Of a stretch of DNA of 64,000 bases, positions 10,171-21,885 are shown in pieces. A model generated the notes under the pieces. The model worked only from the letters and a program-made list of their open reading frames with translations, had not been told where the DNA came from and ran no database searches. The first letter of the stretch is position 1; each line of letters starts with the position of its first letter. The position numbers and the translations under genes were made by a program. The stretch is from Wyeomyia smithii (Eukaryota; Arthropoda; Insecta; Diptera; Culicidae): assembly GCF_029784165.1 (NCBI RefSeq), contig NC_073694.1, positions 162,638,342 to 162,702,341 on the forward strand, given 5' to 3'.

Positions 10171-13100
10171 ACTGTCCAGAAATCCCTTTTTCGTCTATTG
10201 CTTTCATGTTGCGTAGAAACTGTCTGTTTTTGAAAAATTTCCGATAACCGTTTGAGCTGAACAAAATCTCAACCTAGAGATCCGCACCTTAATTTTAGTT
10301 TTGATATGCACATTTTGTGAGCATTCTTTGCATAAACTTGAAACATGTTCTAACTCGAATCAAACAACACGCGCGAAAATAGAGTTAACCAAATTAAACA
10401 AATATTAGTTCACATTTCAAACAAGAGACTCCGGTCGAAAGTTTTCCACATAATGGTTCAACCCAAACCACCGCTGCTCCTATCTTTTCGCAATTTCCTG
10501 CTGCAATATCGAGCCAACGCCAGGACGCTAGAAGTGGAATTGTTTCACCCGCCGCCGCCGGTGCTAGACAGCTATTCCTTTTATCTCATTGTTATCGCGC
10601 ACCGGAAATTTTCACACACTTACGCAGCTGAACAATGGGCCAGCTTCTGCGACCTGGCGGAAAGTCTCGGGGACAGGGAAGCTCGTTCGTTTAGTGCCCG
10701 ACAGCAATTGCGCTCTAAAGTGTGAATGGGTGACTCCGGAGTGAATGGAAAAACAAAAGATCTCCTCCGGGTCATATTGCTCTGTATGTATATTACACAC
10801 GTGCTGGTGCGTTATCCGGCTGGATGTGGTGCAGGTGGGAGGATATGTCATAACAACGAATTTCAAGTGTTCTAAGGTATAAAATGTAAAGCACAATTGT
10901 TGCGCTTCTCGTCGATTTTATTGTGATTGTGGGTCTAGGTGGAGTATGGTTCACGGCTTTTAAAAGCGGTATGCATTTCGTCAGTCAGTAGCAGAGACAG
11001 AGAGTCAGCCTTCAGTGGAAATTTACGTGATATCACCACTAGCGCAATGCATTCTAAATCAACCTCTCCATAGTTGGTACCAAGATTGGTTGACGGTCTC
11101 AAGGACCTCTTCGTATATGTTTTCCAACTCTGAAGGTGGAAGTGGGAATTCGCCGTCAGTCCTGATTGACGGTCAATTGTGCATTCCTTGTACCAGACAG
11201 AAGTGTATCACAAAGAAAACATCCTCAGGGGGGATAACGTTGCGTGTGGGAAAACGTTTTCCTTGACTGGAATGTCGACTAGGGTGAACAGATACAAGTG
11301 CTAACTTGTTTCACGAGTGGGAGACGTGAATGTCACTGCAGTCTTCTTTGACGTAATAAACATAAGCCTTTAATGAGGACCAAAAAAACAAATCTTTTGT
11401 CCGGATGCTTTTCCGCCACTCGAGTTCCTGCCTTAATCATTGTGTAATAGCAGTGTCTAGCTGTATAATGAAAAACAAACAATGAGGGGCAATTGTGCAT
11501 AAGCGAAAACACTCGTTATACATCGCAAACAGGTGAAGTTAGCCGTAGTGCAACAGGTGCGTTATCGTGTCAACCCCCGGCAGAGGGCAGAGTGCGTAAA
11601 ACTGTTGCACTTCCGAGACAGAATATGTAAATGGCTTTTCATTGCATGTTGTCGCTTGATTGTTGCCCGAGCACACAATGCACAATTGCAGTCGGACGCG
11701 CGAAGGGACTACAATGTTCCAGCTATTGTTGTGGAAATGTAGTATCGTTTCGGTCATTACTGGCTCTCCGGGGGAAGGGGGCCTGAGGGGCTGTGTACTT
11801 TTGTGCAATAATGGATGCCCCGGCTGACCGACCGTCCACGGCGAAAGTTCAGGCCGTAAATTAACAGAAAATCTGCGCAACGGAAGCAGACATAAATTCG
11901 GAGTAAATTTTACCGTACAGCAGTTCAGGGTATAACCTCAAAGCTACAAACCACTGAGTTACTGATAATGATAGCTAGGAGAAACAATTTCATCTGTTTA
12001 TGATATTCTACTCTGGAACAATTGAAACAATTGTAACGTATTTCACTGATTTAATTGAAAGAAGCAGACATAAATCATATTGGCACAATTATTGTAGGCA
12101 ATTCATCCGATTCAGACGATGTTAAATGCCCTATGCCAAAAATATCCTTAGGTCAATATCAGAACAGACCGAAATCCGAAAGCTTGTCACGATTTTGATT
12201 CACTTAGACTTCGTCACAGCTATTACATTATTATATTTTTATACGTAGTCGCCTTGATGATTTTTTTCATATTTTGTTAATGTTGCTATGTTACATAATG
12301 ATGCTATTACGTTTTTTTAATAACCTCACATCCAAGAAATATCTGAATAAGCTTCTTCCACTATTTACCATCGTTCGTAAAAAGCTGAATAGCTCAGCGC
12401 GGATATTCTGTACCAATCTGAAAAAAAAAACAGTAAGCGATAGTGAGCCAGTCAGCAGTCTCCTTGGTTGGCAATAAAAAGAAATAAAAAAACGGCTCCA
12501 CGGATTACAGAAGTTCATAAACATCGGAAGTCGTTCCCCTAGCGGGCATCCCATCAGCCAGCTTCTCGTCGGATCGTGTCACTGTGCTGAAAAAAAAACA
12601 CTGTCACACAAATCCTAACAACTAAGAAAAGCATTTCGTCCTGGTTGTTGGGGTGGTATTGCCACTGTTGATTTCGTCTGCTGGAGGGAGGAATGGCACT
12701 GATACCGACGAACGATACTCCGGCTGGAACCCAGTGTGGTTCTACTCTAGACACAGATACAGTCTACAGATACGTTTCGATTTGCTTTCTCACTGCTTCG
12801 CCCGGAGGAATTACGATTTCCGAACAGGCGATAATCTTGATATTAGCCGTTTTAGTCCCGATTCTCAGCGATTGGCAACAATTTGTGCTGTGTCTTGTGC
12901 TGGCAACAAGTGAAGAACCCTACTGATTAGAATGTTTGGAATATTCCAATTAGCAAGGAATTAAAATAAGCAAATCGACCCCTCCGGGTTTCGTATTTCA
13001 GTAATATTAAATCAAGCCAAACTATTTTGTTTGGAATGCCTCTATTAACTAGTATGAGTGGTAATCGGCCCAACTCAATAAACCCTGGCTCATCTTTGCC

Positions 13101-13500
13101 CGCTACGCTAGTGCACAACAGATGATTTTCTCGCCGAAAATAGAACTATATCTTCATTAATCCACGGTTCGATTCGAAACCGAAGAATTTCCAATATCAG
13201 GCCCCATTGGATCAAAGGAATATTGCCAACCAGTCAAATAAAGTACCAACATTGTTTGTATCCCAGCTTGTACAGGATGATGGCAACAACGTAGACGACA
13301 ACGATGACGCCGAGGCGGTGCATTTGTCACCGTTGACCCAGCCTGACTTGTCGATTCGATTACGTAGAAGAAACGCGAGTAAATCGACACACACACGCCA
13401 CGCGAGGAGCCTGGAAATTTCCCCCTCCGAGTTCCGAATTTCAGTCGTAATCATAAATCAATCGGTAAAATAGCATCGGATTCCCCTCCGGTCTTGTGTT
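10171..13500. other. Unassigned region
   Basis: Several short overlapping open frames occur (for example 10453-10725, 12653-12926 and 13207-13473 on plus; 11539-11880 and 13212-13454 on minus). None shows a domain I recognise, and where strands overlap neither is clearly favoured. The frame from the ATG at 12693 has a hydrophobic stretch near its C-terminus that could be a membrane helix, but nothing else supports a gene. No transposon ends were identified. Confidence 0.3.
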
Positions 13501-15653
13501 CTTTATTGTGCGTATTTTGCCTGCGCGTCATCTTTCTGAATGATGCCTAGCTATAGCAGTGACAAGCACTGAGCTGAGCCGGGAGAAGATTAAATTTCAT
13601 CGATTTGTCAACTTGCGCTTGTTTGTGTGGGTGTGTGAGTGCGTTTGTTCGATTCCGGCCGGCCCAGTTTTTGTTGGCACCTTTAGCTTAGCTTTTCGCC
13701 TCCACTGAAGACAACGTTCGACCTTTCGGAGTTCAGTTATTCCATCAAGTTTGTGGATTACGACGGTGGACTTACAGGAGTGCTTTATTTACTTCATTCT
13801 GTTTACGTACTGTTTGGGAGAACTGTACCAAACTGTAGTAAGTTATAGCTGAGGGTTAAGGAAAACCCCCTGTTTGTTCGGTAAAGGTTTTGCATATGTA
13901 CGTTTTCGGTATTATAGAAACAATATAATGCTTGAGTATGTTAAAATACTCAACATTTGCAGTATTTAAGAAGAATTCTAGCTTGATTTTATAAAATGAT
14001 GTATGCTGCCAATAATTGGTAGAGTAGAACTAGCAACGCAATCCAACCCCGAGAACTAGCCGGACGAACACATACGAATCGCATAGATTCTCTAGGATTC
14101 CTCACATTGGATTCGCGAGCATCCTTGAAAAAGATTCCTGAAAAAAGAATCCTCAGGAATGCCCTGTATATGGCTCTAGGATTCTTGAATAAGAATCGTG
14201 AGTAGGAATACTCCAGATCGTGTTTGCGATTCCTTTCACGATTCCGTCACCGTGTTAATCGGTATCCTGGGGATTCTTACTCAGGATTCTCTGCGTGTTA
14301 GTAAGGGTAATGTTAAAAACTAAAGTAACAGAGAGTTGTGACTAAATTCACAAACGTTGGTTTGACGAAAGTCAACGAATAATATGACAAATTGTTTCGG
14401 TAATGAATATCATATTAAGGTGAAACTGCAACTGGTTTGCAAATGGTGCTGGCTCCAATGATACCAATGTTTGTTTGGATTTTTCTTCACTTACCAAAGA
14501 TCAGCTAAGCACCAGCTCCTGAAATATAACAATGAAACTGAAGATTTCGATTACGCTTATTTCGGTTTATTTTCAGTTGATTCCTTTCGGCTACTGTCAT
14601 CGAATCATGATGAACATTTTGCTGTCAAACAGATTTGATCATGGGTTTTTTTCCGTCTGTTGTTCATCGTATCATATCAAATGAAACTGACGAAGAGAGC
14701 GACAGAGAGAGAGAAAACCCTTTCCTTTTTTTCAGCGTGTCAATTGAAATTAGCACCGCATCACGTCGTTTGATGGTACTCACACCTCCTTTACTCACAC
14801 CTCAAGACGCAGTTGAAACGGTAATGGCTTTCAACATATACGTCACGCAAGTTCCGATCAATAGTTCGAATTTGTTGTTGATCACTAGCGCCCGTAGCCA
14901 CTTCGGGTTGTGAAACTGGTGTTGACGTCCTCCGTTTCATATCGTCACGATGTTCTATTTTTCCTCTTCCCCATATATGCGTAAAGTATTGTATGGAAGC
15001 CCTTCGTCTCCGTCAGCGCTTATTATCATTTTCAATTAAGAATCGTCATGCGAGAGTGACGCTGATAATCTCCGCTTTCAATTAAAAACCATTGCTTTCA
15101 TTTTCAAGCCCTTCAGCTGTCAAAATCAAAGCGAAAGAGCTCGAGTAGCTTACATTTGACTCACAAAGTGCTAGAAAATGAAACAAACATTTTTCAGTTA
15201 AGAGCGTCACTATAATTTGATAATTGTCAATTGAAAATGACTTTTGTCAGGCTCTGATCCTGACTTTGTACACTAGAAATTCTACACTTGATTTCACTTG
15301 AAAATATTATCGTGCTTCGCATTCAATTGTAAACATCGTTACTTTATCTTCTTTGATTTTTTGTGACATTTTGCAAAAAATACGCTTTTTTATCACCTTA
15401 CTTCGCATTCCAATCACCATGCCTCATTCTTATACTTTGATCAATTTCATTTTACACTTTGATTCACCCGATTTTTTTTTTCAATTAAAAAAAAATAAAA
15501 AGTACATTTTTCGAAATAATAGCACTAGAAAACTTGATTCTTTTCTGGCTATTTGACAAAAATCAATTTAGAGAAGTATAGAAATTAATTGAAAAAAAAT
15601 CATTGCTTACAAAAGTTTATTAGTGCGTACCAGCAGTACATTTGTAGTAGTTA
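13501..15653. other. Unassigned region with GAATC-rich block
   Basis: Around 13600-13850 the sequence resembles an insect 5' untranslated region (GTGTGAGTGCG, then a GTAAGT that could be a splice donor near 13838), but no exon could be tied to it. From 14065 to 14305 GAATC/GATTC words are dense (listed separately). From 14600 to 15600 the DNA is AT-rich with no recognisable coding frame. Confidence 0.25.
14065..14305. repeat. GAATC/GATTC-rich degenerate block
   Basis: About fifteen copies of GATTC or GAATC occur in 240 bp, often as AGGATTC or GAATCCT, in both orientations and at irregular spacing. It may be the core of a degraded repetitive element; no terminal inverted repeats were found. 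Confidence 0.45.
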
Positions 15654-16956
15654 CACGGTGACATAAAAGTCCGGTCTCACTTTTTTGGTGTCGCCTGTAG
15701 CCTACACGTTGCATCTCTCTGGTGCCATCTATATGTCAAATGAAAGGGTTAACTTTGCTGCCCAAAGTGGCAGAGTTTCGTTTCTGTGCAGTTTGTTTAC
15801 ATTGAGTTGTGAGCCATGGCAGAGATAAGAGCAGCTGTTATCGCTGAATATGTGAAAGGGTACAAACCCGGACACATATTCAAACACCTAAAACCGCTCG
15901 GAATCAACTGGAAATTCGTGTACCGGACCATAAATCGGTACCTAGAGAACGGAGGCACCGAGGACAAGGCACGATCTGGACGACCAAGATCTGTGAGAAC
16001 TCCAACGCTGAAAAAGATTATACGAGACTGGATTCGCTGGAATCCCGCCCAATCTGCACGGAAGCTGGCCAGGAACCTTAATATGAACCGAGAATCAATC
16101 CGCCTGCTTCTGCGCAAGGATTTAAAACTTACACCGTACAAAAACAGGTGGTTCATGGGGTTACCAAAGCTACAAAGGACAAGAGGTACTGACGGTCGCG
16201 GGAGTTGCTCGGTTGGCGCGCAGATGACGAGATTATTTTTTCGGACGAGAAGCTGTTCGTTTTGGAGCAAACAGTAAATCGCCAAAATGATCGAGTTTGG
16301 AGTGTGAGGTTCCGGCAAACTCCTGCGGACAAGCTGAACGTTTCCCGGTTCCAAAATAAGACGTCAGAGGTGGTTTGGGTAGCCATTTGCAAGAGAGGTA
16401 AACTGCCTCTTATATTTATCGATAAAGGGATCAAAATCAACGCAGTGTAGCACCTGGACACGGTTTTGAATAAAAATGTTCTGCCTCAAGCTGAACTATT
16501 GTTTGAAGACGATTACTACTGCTTCCAGCAAGATGGCGCCCCATCCCACACCGCAAAAGTTGTTCAGGCGTGGTGTGAGGAGAACTTGACCGATTTCATT
16601 TCGAAGAATGAATGGCCTCCGTCGTCTCCGGCTCTGAATCCACTGGATTATTTCGTGTGGGGATACATGATGTCGAAGCTGAACGACTATAAAATAACAA
16701 ATTTGGAGCAATTCAAGCAAGTTATCACGAAAATCTGGGACGAGATGCTGATGGAGCACGTGCGCGTCTCTTGCGACGACTTTCCGAGGCGTCTGAAGCT
16801 GGTTCGATCAGAGAAAGGTGGTGTAATTTCAAGATATCGTTTGTGAAGTATCTTTATGAGTTACTGAATAAAGCTATGAAAGCCAGATTCAGATTTTCTT
16901 CTTATTCTTTGAAATATTGAGATTTTCCTGTGTGACCGGACTTTTTTGTCACCCTG
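15654..16956 (+). mobile_element. Full-length mariner-family transposon (DD37D type), dead
   Basis: Terminal inverted repeats of about 27 bp bound the element. The left starts CACGGTGACATAAAAGTCCG and the right, read inward on the minus strand, starts CAGGGTGACAAAAAAGTCCG. TA dinucleotides flank both sides (15652-15653 and 16957-16958), as expected for Tc1/mariner insertion. The 1303-bp length fits an autonomous element with one transposase gene. The transposase spacing places it in the DD37D (maT-like) group. Confidence 0.9.
15816..16846 (+). pseudogene. Mariner DD37D transposase, frameshift and two stops
   Basis: The ATG at 15816 opens an N-terminal paired-type DNA-binding region (helix-turn-helix around residues 5-110, with a GRPRS hinge). 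The catalytic triad survives: Asp in FSDEKLF (near 16237), Asp in QQDGAPSHTA (near 16530), and Asp in PALNPLDYFVW. There are 37 residues between the second and third Asp. A one-base loss in an A-run near 16140 shifts the frame. TGA at 16190-16192 and TAG at 16448-16450 then interrupt it. Length, once the breaks are ignored, is about 343 codons, normal for the family. The enzyme would cut and paste the element at TA sites. Confidence 0.88.
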
Positions 16957-17102
16957 TAGTATTGAATAGACCCCTGTGTTGTCCATAGCAGAATGCCCAG
17001 CAACTCGTATTCGTACCTCATCGTGATACCGACTGGGATACGAGCAACCAAGAGAAGATCGGTGAACCGGTGGGTACTTGGTCGTATGCTGACAGTAGTC
17101 AG

Positions 17103-17255
17103 CCTATACACCAGAGAGACGCCGAGACACTCACCGTTAAGACAACTGTCAACATCAAAACGGGCGAGCTGTATAATTTTGCATTGCCGTTATCCGTTTT
17201 GATGTTGACAGTTGCCTTAACGGTGAGTGTCTTGTCATTTCTCTAATATACAGGT
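17103..17255. mobile_element. Foldback MITE, copy 1
   Basis: A near-palindrome: the arm CACTCACCGTTAAGACAACT continues with GTCAACATCAAAACGG and is repeated inverted on the right, with a ~30-bp spacer. The left outer end (CAGCCTATACACCAGAGAGA) differs from the right outer end. Two more copies lie at 28255-28410 and 43562-43729. No coding capacity; mobilised, if at all, by a transposase elsewhere. Confidence 0.82.
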
Positions 17256-17469
17256 TCCCTAGCTGACAGGGAAGGGGAGTTGTTCTCCTTGGAGAGCAGT
17301 TTGCCTGAGCGTCTGTTTCCAAGGTTAGGGGCGGCTCAAACAGCGACTGACCCGAGGCATCGCAGCCCAAGTAAGGCAGCATGCTGAAATCAACATACTA
17401 CGAACAATCGAGAGAGTGATACGAATCGAAACAATCGGTATAGACCTAGACAAACAAAAAAGGACATTG

Positions 17470-18365
17470 ATTGGGAGCTTCGCACTTCGAATGTTAGGAC
17501 TTGCTCGAAGTGGCACGTACGGGCATCTTGGCTAACGAGCTACGGAAGGCAAAAGTGGAGGTAGCAGTCATACAAGAGGTACGTTGGCCTAAAACCGGAG
17601 AACGTGAATTCTAGGCGGTTGATTCGAACCCAAATGAAGTGTGTCATTAGGTGCCTAATGATGACCGTCTATGCGTATTGAGGATCAAGGACAGATGCTT
17701 TAATTACAGCCTTATCAACGGATACGCGCCGACAAACGATAGAACCAACGACGTGAAGGAGAAGTTCTATGAGCTCCCTGAAAAAACGTATGGAGAGTGC
17801 CCACAATACAACATAAAGATCGTAATTGGAGATATGAACGCACAAGTTGGACGAGAGAAGTTCTTTGGTCCCGTTATTGGTAGGGTAAGCCTTTATCCTA
17901 CCACCAACGACAACTGCTTGAGGCTAGTAAAGTTCGCCGCGGCCAGAGGAATGGCCATCTGTAGTACCCATTGTGCATGTCTGAATATTCGGAAGCACAC
18001 CTAGAGACTCCCCAATGGAGAGATCTGCTCCCAGATCGACCGCATACTGATGGACGGCCGACACTTTTCAGACGTCATAGATGTGCGGTAAAACATCGAC
18101 TCGGACCACTATCTCGTGGTAGGCAAGCTTTGCGCCCAGCTCGCCAACGTATTCAAATCGAGATTGGCGAGGAAGGTACGTCTGGACATCCAGAGGTTAT
18201 CAGCGGAAGAAGTTGCTACAGAGTATACTTGGAAAGTTGATAGACGGATCGGTGAACCAACTGGAGCAGACCTAAACGAGCAGTAGAAGCACATCCATGA
18301 TGCGGTTAGTGAAACAGCGCGAGAAGTGATAGGCACGACGACGAGAACCACGCGTGGTGCGGACG
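17470..18365 (+). pseudogene. LINE APE-type endonuclease fragment (RTE-like)
   Basis: The plus frame 2 reads as the N-terminal apurinic-type endonuclease of a non-LTR retrotransposon, which nicks target DNA to prime reverse transcription. Visible blocks are VAVIQEVRW (catalytic Glu), NYSLINGYAPTND, IVIGDMNAQVGRE (Asp-x-Asn), a QIDRILMDG block and the terminal DSDHYLVV with the catalytic Asp-His pair. TAG codons lie near 17613 and at 18002-18004, a TAA near 18088, and another TAG near 18284. The copy ends near 18365, before the RT. The style of the motifs suggests the RTE-like group, but clade is uncertain. Confidence 0.72.
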
Positions 18366-18647
18366 ACATTGTTGAGGAAGCCTTTACGGCTCTCAGAAGG
18401 GAAACTGCGATAAATGGTCTCACCATAATAACTCACATGATAACTGGCAGAGAGCGTGGTAGTTCTGCAGGTGTTGGTGCTGCGGTGGAGATGGATGGGA
18501 ATACTTTCGATCTCGCACGCGCTGCATGTGTGCTGTCGACGAGAATTCCAGAGCAGCGGGTGTAAGGGAAGACTAGGGAGGAGCCGCTCAAAACTGAGTT
18601 TTGGGGAGAATTATTCTGGATTCTGGATCTCAACGATCTGTCGCCAT

Positions 18648-19540
18648 AAAAGTAAAGTAAAGTAAAGTAAAGTAAAGTAAAGTAAAGTAAAGTAAAGTAA
18701 AGTAAAGTAAAGTAAAGTAAAGTAAAGTAAAGTAAAGTAAAGTAAAGTAAAGTAAAGTAAAGTAAAGTAAAGTAAAGTAAAGTAAAGTAAAGTAAAGTAA
18801 AGTAAAGTAAAGTAAAGTAAAGTAAAGTAAAGTAAAGTAAAGTAAAGTAAAGTAAAGTAAAGTAAAGTAAAGTAAAGTAAAGTAAAGTAAAGTAAAGTAA
18901 AGTAAAGTAAAGTAAAGTAAAGTAAAGTAAAGTAAAGTAAAGTAAAGTAAAGTAAAGTAAAGTAAAGTAAAGTAAAGTAAAGTAAAGTAAAGTAAAGTAA
19001 AGTAAAGTAAAGTAAAGTAAAGTAAAGTAAAGTAAAGTAAAGTAAAGTGAAGTAAAGTAAAGTAAAGTAAAGTAAAGTAAAGTAAAGTAAAGTAAAGTAA
19101 AGTAAAGTAAAGTAAAGTAAAGTAAAGTAAAGTGAAGTAAAGTAAAGTAAAGTAAAGTAAAGTAAAGTAAAGTAAAATAAAGTAAAGTAAAGTAAAGTAA
19201 AATAAAGTAAAGTAAAGTAAAGTAAAGTAAAGTAAAGTAAAGTAAAGTTAAGTAAAGTAAAGTAAAGCAAAGTAAAGTAAAGTAAAGTAAAGTGAAGTGA
19301 AGTGAAGTAAAGTAAAGTAAAGTAAAGTGAAGTAAAGTAAAGTAAAGTAAAGTAAAGTAAAGTAAAGTAAAGTAAAGTAAAGTAAAGTAAAGTAAAGTAA
19401 AGTAAAGTAAAGTAAAGTAAAGCAAAGTAAAGTAAAGTAAAGTAAAGTAAAGTGAAGTGAAGTGAAGTAAAGTAAAGTAAAGTAAAGTGAAGTAAAGTAA
19501 AGTAAAGTAAAGTAAAATAAAGTAAAGTATAGTAAAGTAA
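18648..19540. repeat. (AAAGT)n satellite, about 178 units
   Basis: An 893-bp pentanucleotide array. The first ~400 bp are pure; from about 19048 on, single-base variants (AGTGA, AGCAA, AAATA, GTTAA) appear. On the minus strand the array has no stop in any frame because 5 and 3 share no factor, so it reads as Leu-Leu-Tyr-Phe-Thr repeats. That reading is a sequence artefact. Confidence 0.97.
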
Positions 19541-19554
19541 ACGATCCACTTTCA

Positions 19555-19980
19555 CTTTGAATCAGGTCATTTGGTTGTCAAAGGACTTTAACATGGGTTT
19601 GTTCTCAGGCTCCCCACCACATATCCATCCTTCAAACCGAATTCTATAGTACTTCTGTTGACTCTCATCCTAACAACAATGAGTCCCTCTTATAATCAAA
19701 CTGGTCTGAGTAACGTATGAAAGTTCTCTCCAAGGAATTGTAATTAGGCGATATTGGTAGAATGGAAAGAGGCTCGGTATAGTAGAGCAGTAAGCTTTGA
19801 ACGGAAGGGTGAAACTCACACACAAGCACGGATATAAATGATTGGCGTATCATTTACTTTAATAGTGATACTGCCAATAATATGAAGTCCGAAGTAAAAA
19901 AACACCTGAGCAATATCACAGTAGATCAAATGTCTCAGGTCGCAGTAATGGATCCACACAGGAAACGAACAGGACACCTC
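19555..19980 (+). mobile_element. SINE-like dispersed repeat, head missing
   Basis: This stretch is a diverged copy of the minus-strand repeat at 48313-48797. Shared blocks include CGTATGAAAGTTCTCT, GGCTCGGTATAGTAGAGCAG, TGATACTGCCAATAATATGA and, at the end, GCAATATCACA and TCCACACAG. The tRNA-like head seen in the other copy is absent and the AAAGT array abuts here instead. Confidence 0.7.
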
Positions 19981-20930
19981 TCTTTCAGAAGAGGGAGGGG
20001 TCTTAAATCATCGTAAGAGCATTTTTACATGTTTAGAAGTGACTTGAGAAAGAAATTACTGAAAAAGGACCACTCAGATGTGTCTAAAATAAATTTCATT
20101 GGAAGTAAATCAGAATAATTATGTCGTTTTCTAAGTCTTTAGTAGAGATTCTACAGGAGTGTAAAATAAAATCATGTTATGAAAAATGTCTTATCTCAAA
20201 TGCTAACAACTCGGTTAGATTCAGACGGATTTCCTTAGTTTTTGTAGCAGTCGATTAGAAAGGTAACTGAACATCCACGATATTATTAACCGTTTTAATA
20301 TAAGAATGCTAACGATTGTAGTATTGAAAAATATCGAGCCTTGTTTTGAACGCTGATTTCGACCAATCACAGCTAAAAGTAAGTGAACAGGCCATCCCAG
20401 AATTAGGAACGTTTTATTTTCACCAACTTTTTACTTTTATGAATATCCTTGAGCACTTGATGCACGAGCTTCTTTCCTCGAATTAAAAATAAATCGCGAC
20501 ATTACGTTTTAACGGACAGGTTAGAATTAGGTTTAATTATTTTAATAAATTCAATCTTGTTTCATCAAGCGTGCAGCATGGTCGAATGACCGTGCGTACA
20601 GAACTTGGATGTGTTTTTCAAAAATATCAAAGTCCTGGTGGAGTCTACAAGGGTAGGCTCTGCATTTATGGTGTCAGAAGTGGGATTACTTGTTTCTAAC
20701 CCAAATATCCGAATATTATCCAATTTCCAGAAGGTTAGAAAACGACCTCAGACGCCATTCCGAATATCAAGAGTGGGAACTCCGATTTAGCATCCAATAT
20801 GTGTTCTTCCAGAACCGGAATAGTCGCCAGACGCTATTTTTAAATTGAGTAGTAAAATATAAGAAATTTTTATTGATGTGAAACTTACTTGATCTACTTG
20901 GGATGTAATTAATGAAGACTTTTGTTTAAT
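19981..20930. other. Unassigned, with one dispersed repeat
   Basis: About 20170-20400 resembles 28970-29200 and more weakly 29910-30020 and 62250-62315. Shared words include CAAATGCTAA, GGATTTCCTT and a block around 'ATTGAAAA...TCGAGCC/TCAAGC'. The rest has no recognisable feature; short frames are not convincing. Confidence 0.4.
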
Positions 20931-21220
20931 CAAGTAGTTCCCAACCGGGGGTCCGTGGCCGGCAAGGGGGCTCCGGGAGGGCAGCGATCCTCTTGGTAAA
21001 TTTGACTAGTAAATAAAATTTCTTTCTAGGTATCTCTGTGGAAGCGGATTCTCAACTTTTCGCATATTAGGACCTAGAAAAACGCAACCTCGTAATGCAA
21101 AACTTGTTTATGAAATTCTTCTGGAGGGCCGCACAGCTCTCCGTGTTTCGCAAGAAGGGACGCGGAGCTCTTTGTGTTCACGGAAAGGGGCCAAGGAGCC
21201 AAAAAGGTTGAGAACCACTG
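20931..21220. mobile_element. Non-autonomous hAT-like element
   Basis: The left end AAGTAGTTCCCAACC and the right end GGTTGAGAACCACTG form the inverted repeat typical of many hAT elements (CAGTGGTTCTCAACC). The flanks GTTTAATC and GTTTGATT look like a diverged 8-bp target duplication, also hAT-like. At about 290 bp it cannot encode a transposase, so it is a MITE or a deletion derivative. Confidence 0.55.
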
Positions 21221-21518
21221 GTTTGATTGGTATTGCCATTTTCAACTCATACTGAAATAAGGTCTATAATCCTGAGAATGATTGTAAAAGAGGAGTGCTC
21301 TTCGATATTATCACTCATAAATTTAACTATACAAGTAATACAACAAACTGTCTTAAGCAGTTGTACGTAAACCTTTCTTCACTTACCGTTGGTAAGTACA
21401 AAACAATCCCAAACCGTGATGTGGACTTTGCTGTACGTAAGCTACGTCTTTACTACACTCGGTCCATAGCTGCAGTTGCGTAAGGTGTACAGGTCATCTA
21501 CCACGTGATCGATTCACC

Positions 21519-21885
21519 TTACCAGGCGTGCACCTCTCTGTCTCGTCCCTGACGGATTGGTTTCAGGTTCATCTTTAGCGGGCTGTTATCCGACATCCTT
21601 ACGTAAAGCTTAGCTCGCCGCAACCTGCCAATCTTTGCGGAATGGACAATAGATGGCTCCCCAAGCAGCTTCTGCAGTTCGTTGTTCACTTTCTTTCTCC
21701 ACGTTCCGTTCTCCATCTGCAGTTCACCGAAGATGGTACGCAACACCTTCCGCAGAAAGATCACAAGGGCGCGTTGGTCCTACATAAGCAGAGTCCATGT
21801 GACATTGCCGTTGAGGACTACCGGTCTGATCGGTGTCTTGTAGATGGTCAACTTGGTACGGTGGTGAATTCTACTCGATCGGCGT
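21519..21885 (-). pseudogene. RTE-like LINE C-terminal fragment
   Basis: On the minus strand the frame begins near 21865 (TIYKTPIRPVVLNG) and runs into IFLRKVLRTIFGELQMENGT, then GRLRRAKLYVRM. This is the conserved post-RT region of RTE-like LINEs, in which an RxLRxIFG block precedes a GRLRWAGHVxRM block. The LINE at 47.8 kb has the same region. A stop lies between the blocks near 21785 and the catalytic RT is missing. Confidence 0.68.

Noticed and set aside
10453..10725. A small gene on the plus strand
   Set aside because: Ordinary composition, no motif, and no promoter or splice context.
12653..12926. A small membrane protein gene from the ATG at 12693
   Set aside because: One hydrophobic stretch only; an overlapping frame is equally open and there is no homology I recognise.
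18433..19555. Two ~320-residue open frames of Leu-Leu-Tyr-Phe-Thr repeats on the minus strand
   Set aside because: They are the AAAGT satellite read through; every minus frame is open because the unit is five bases. Not a gene.
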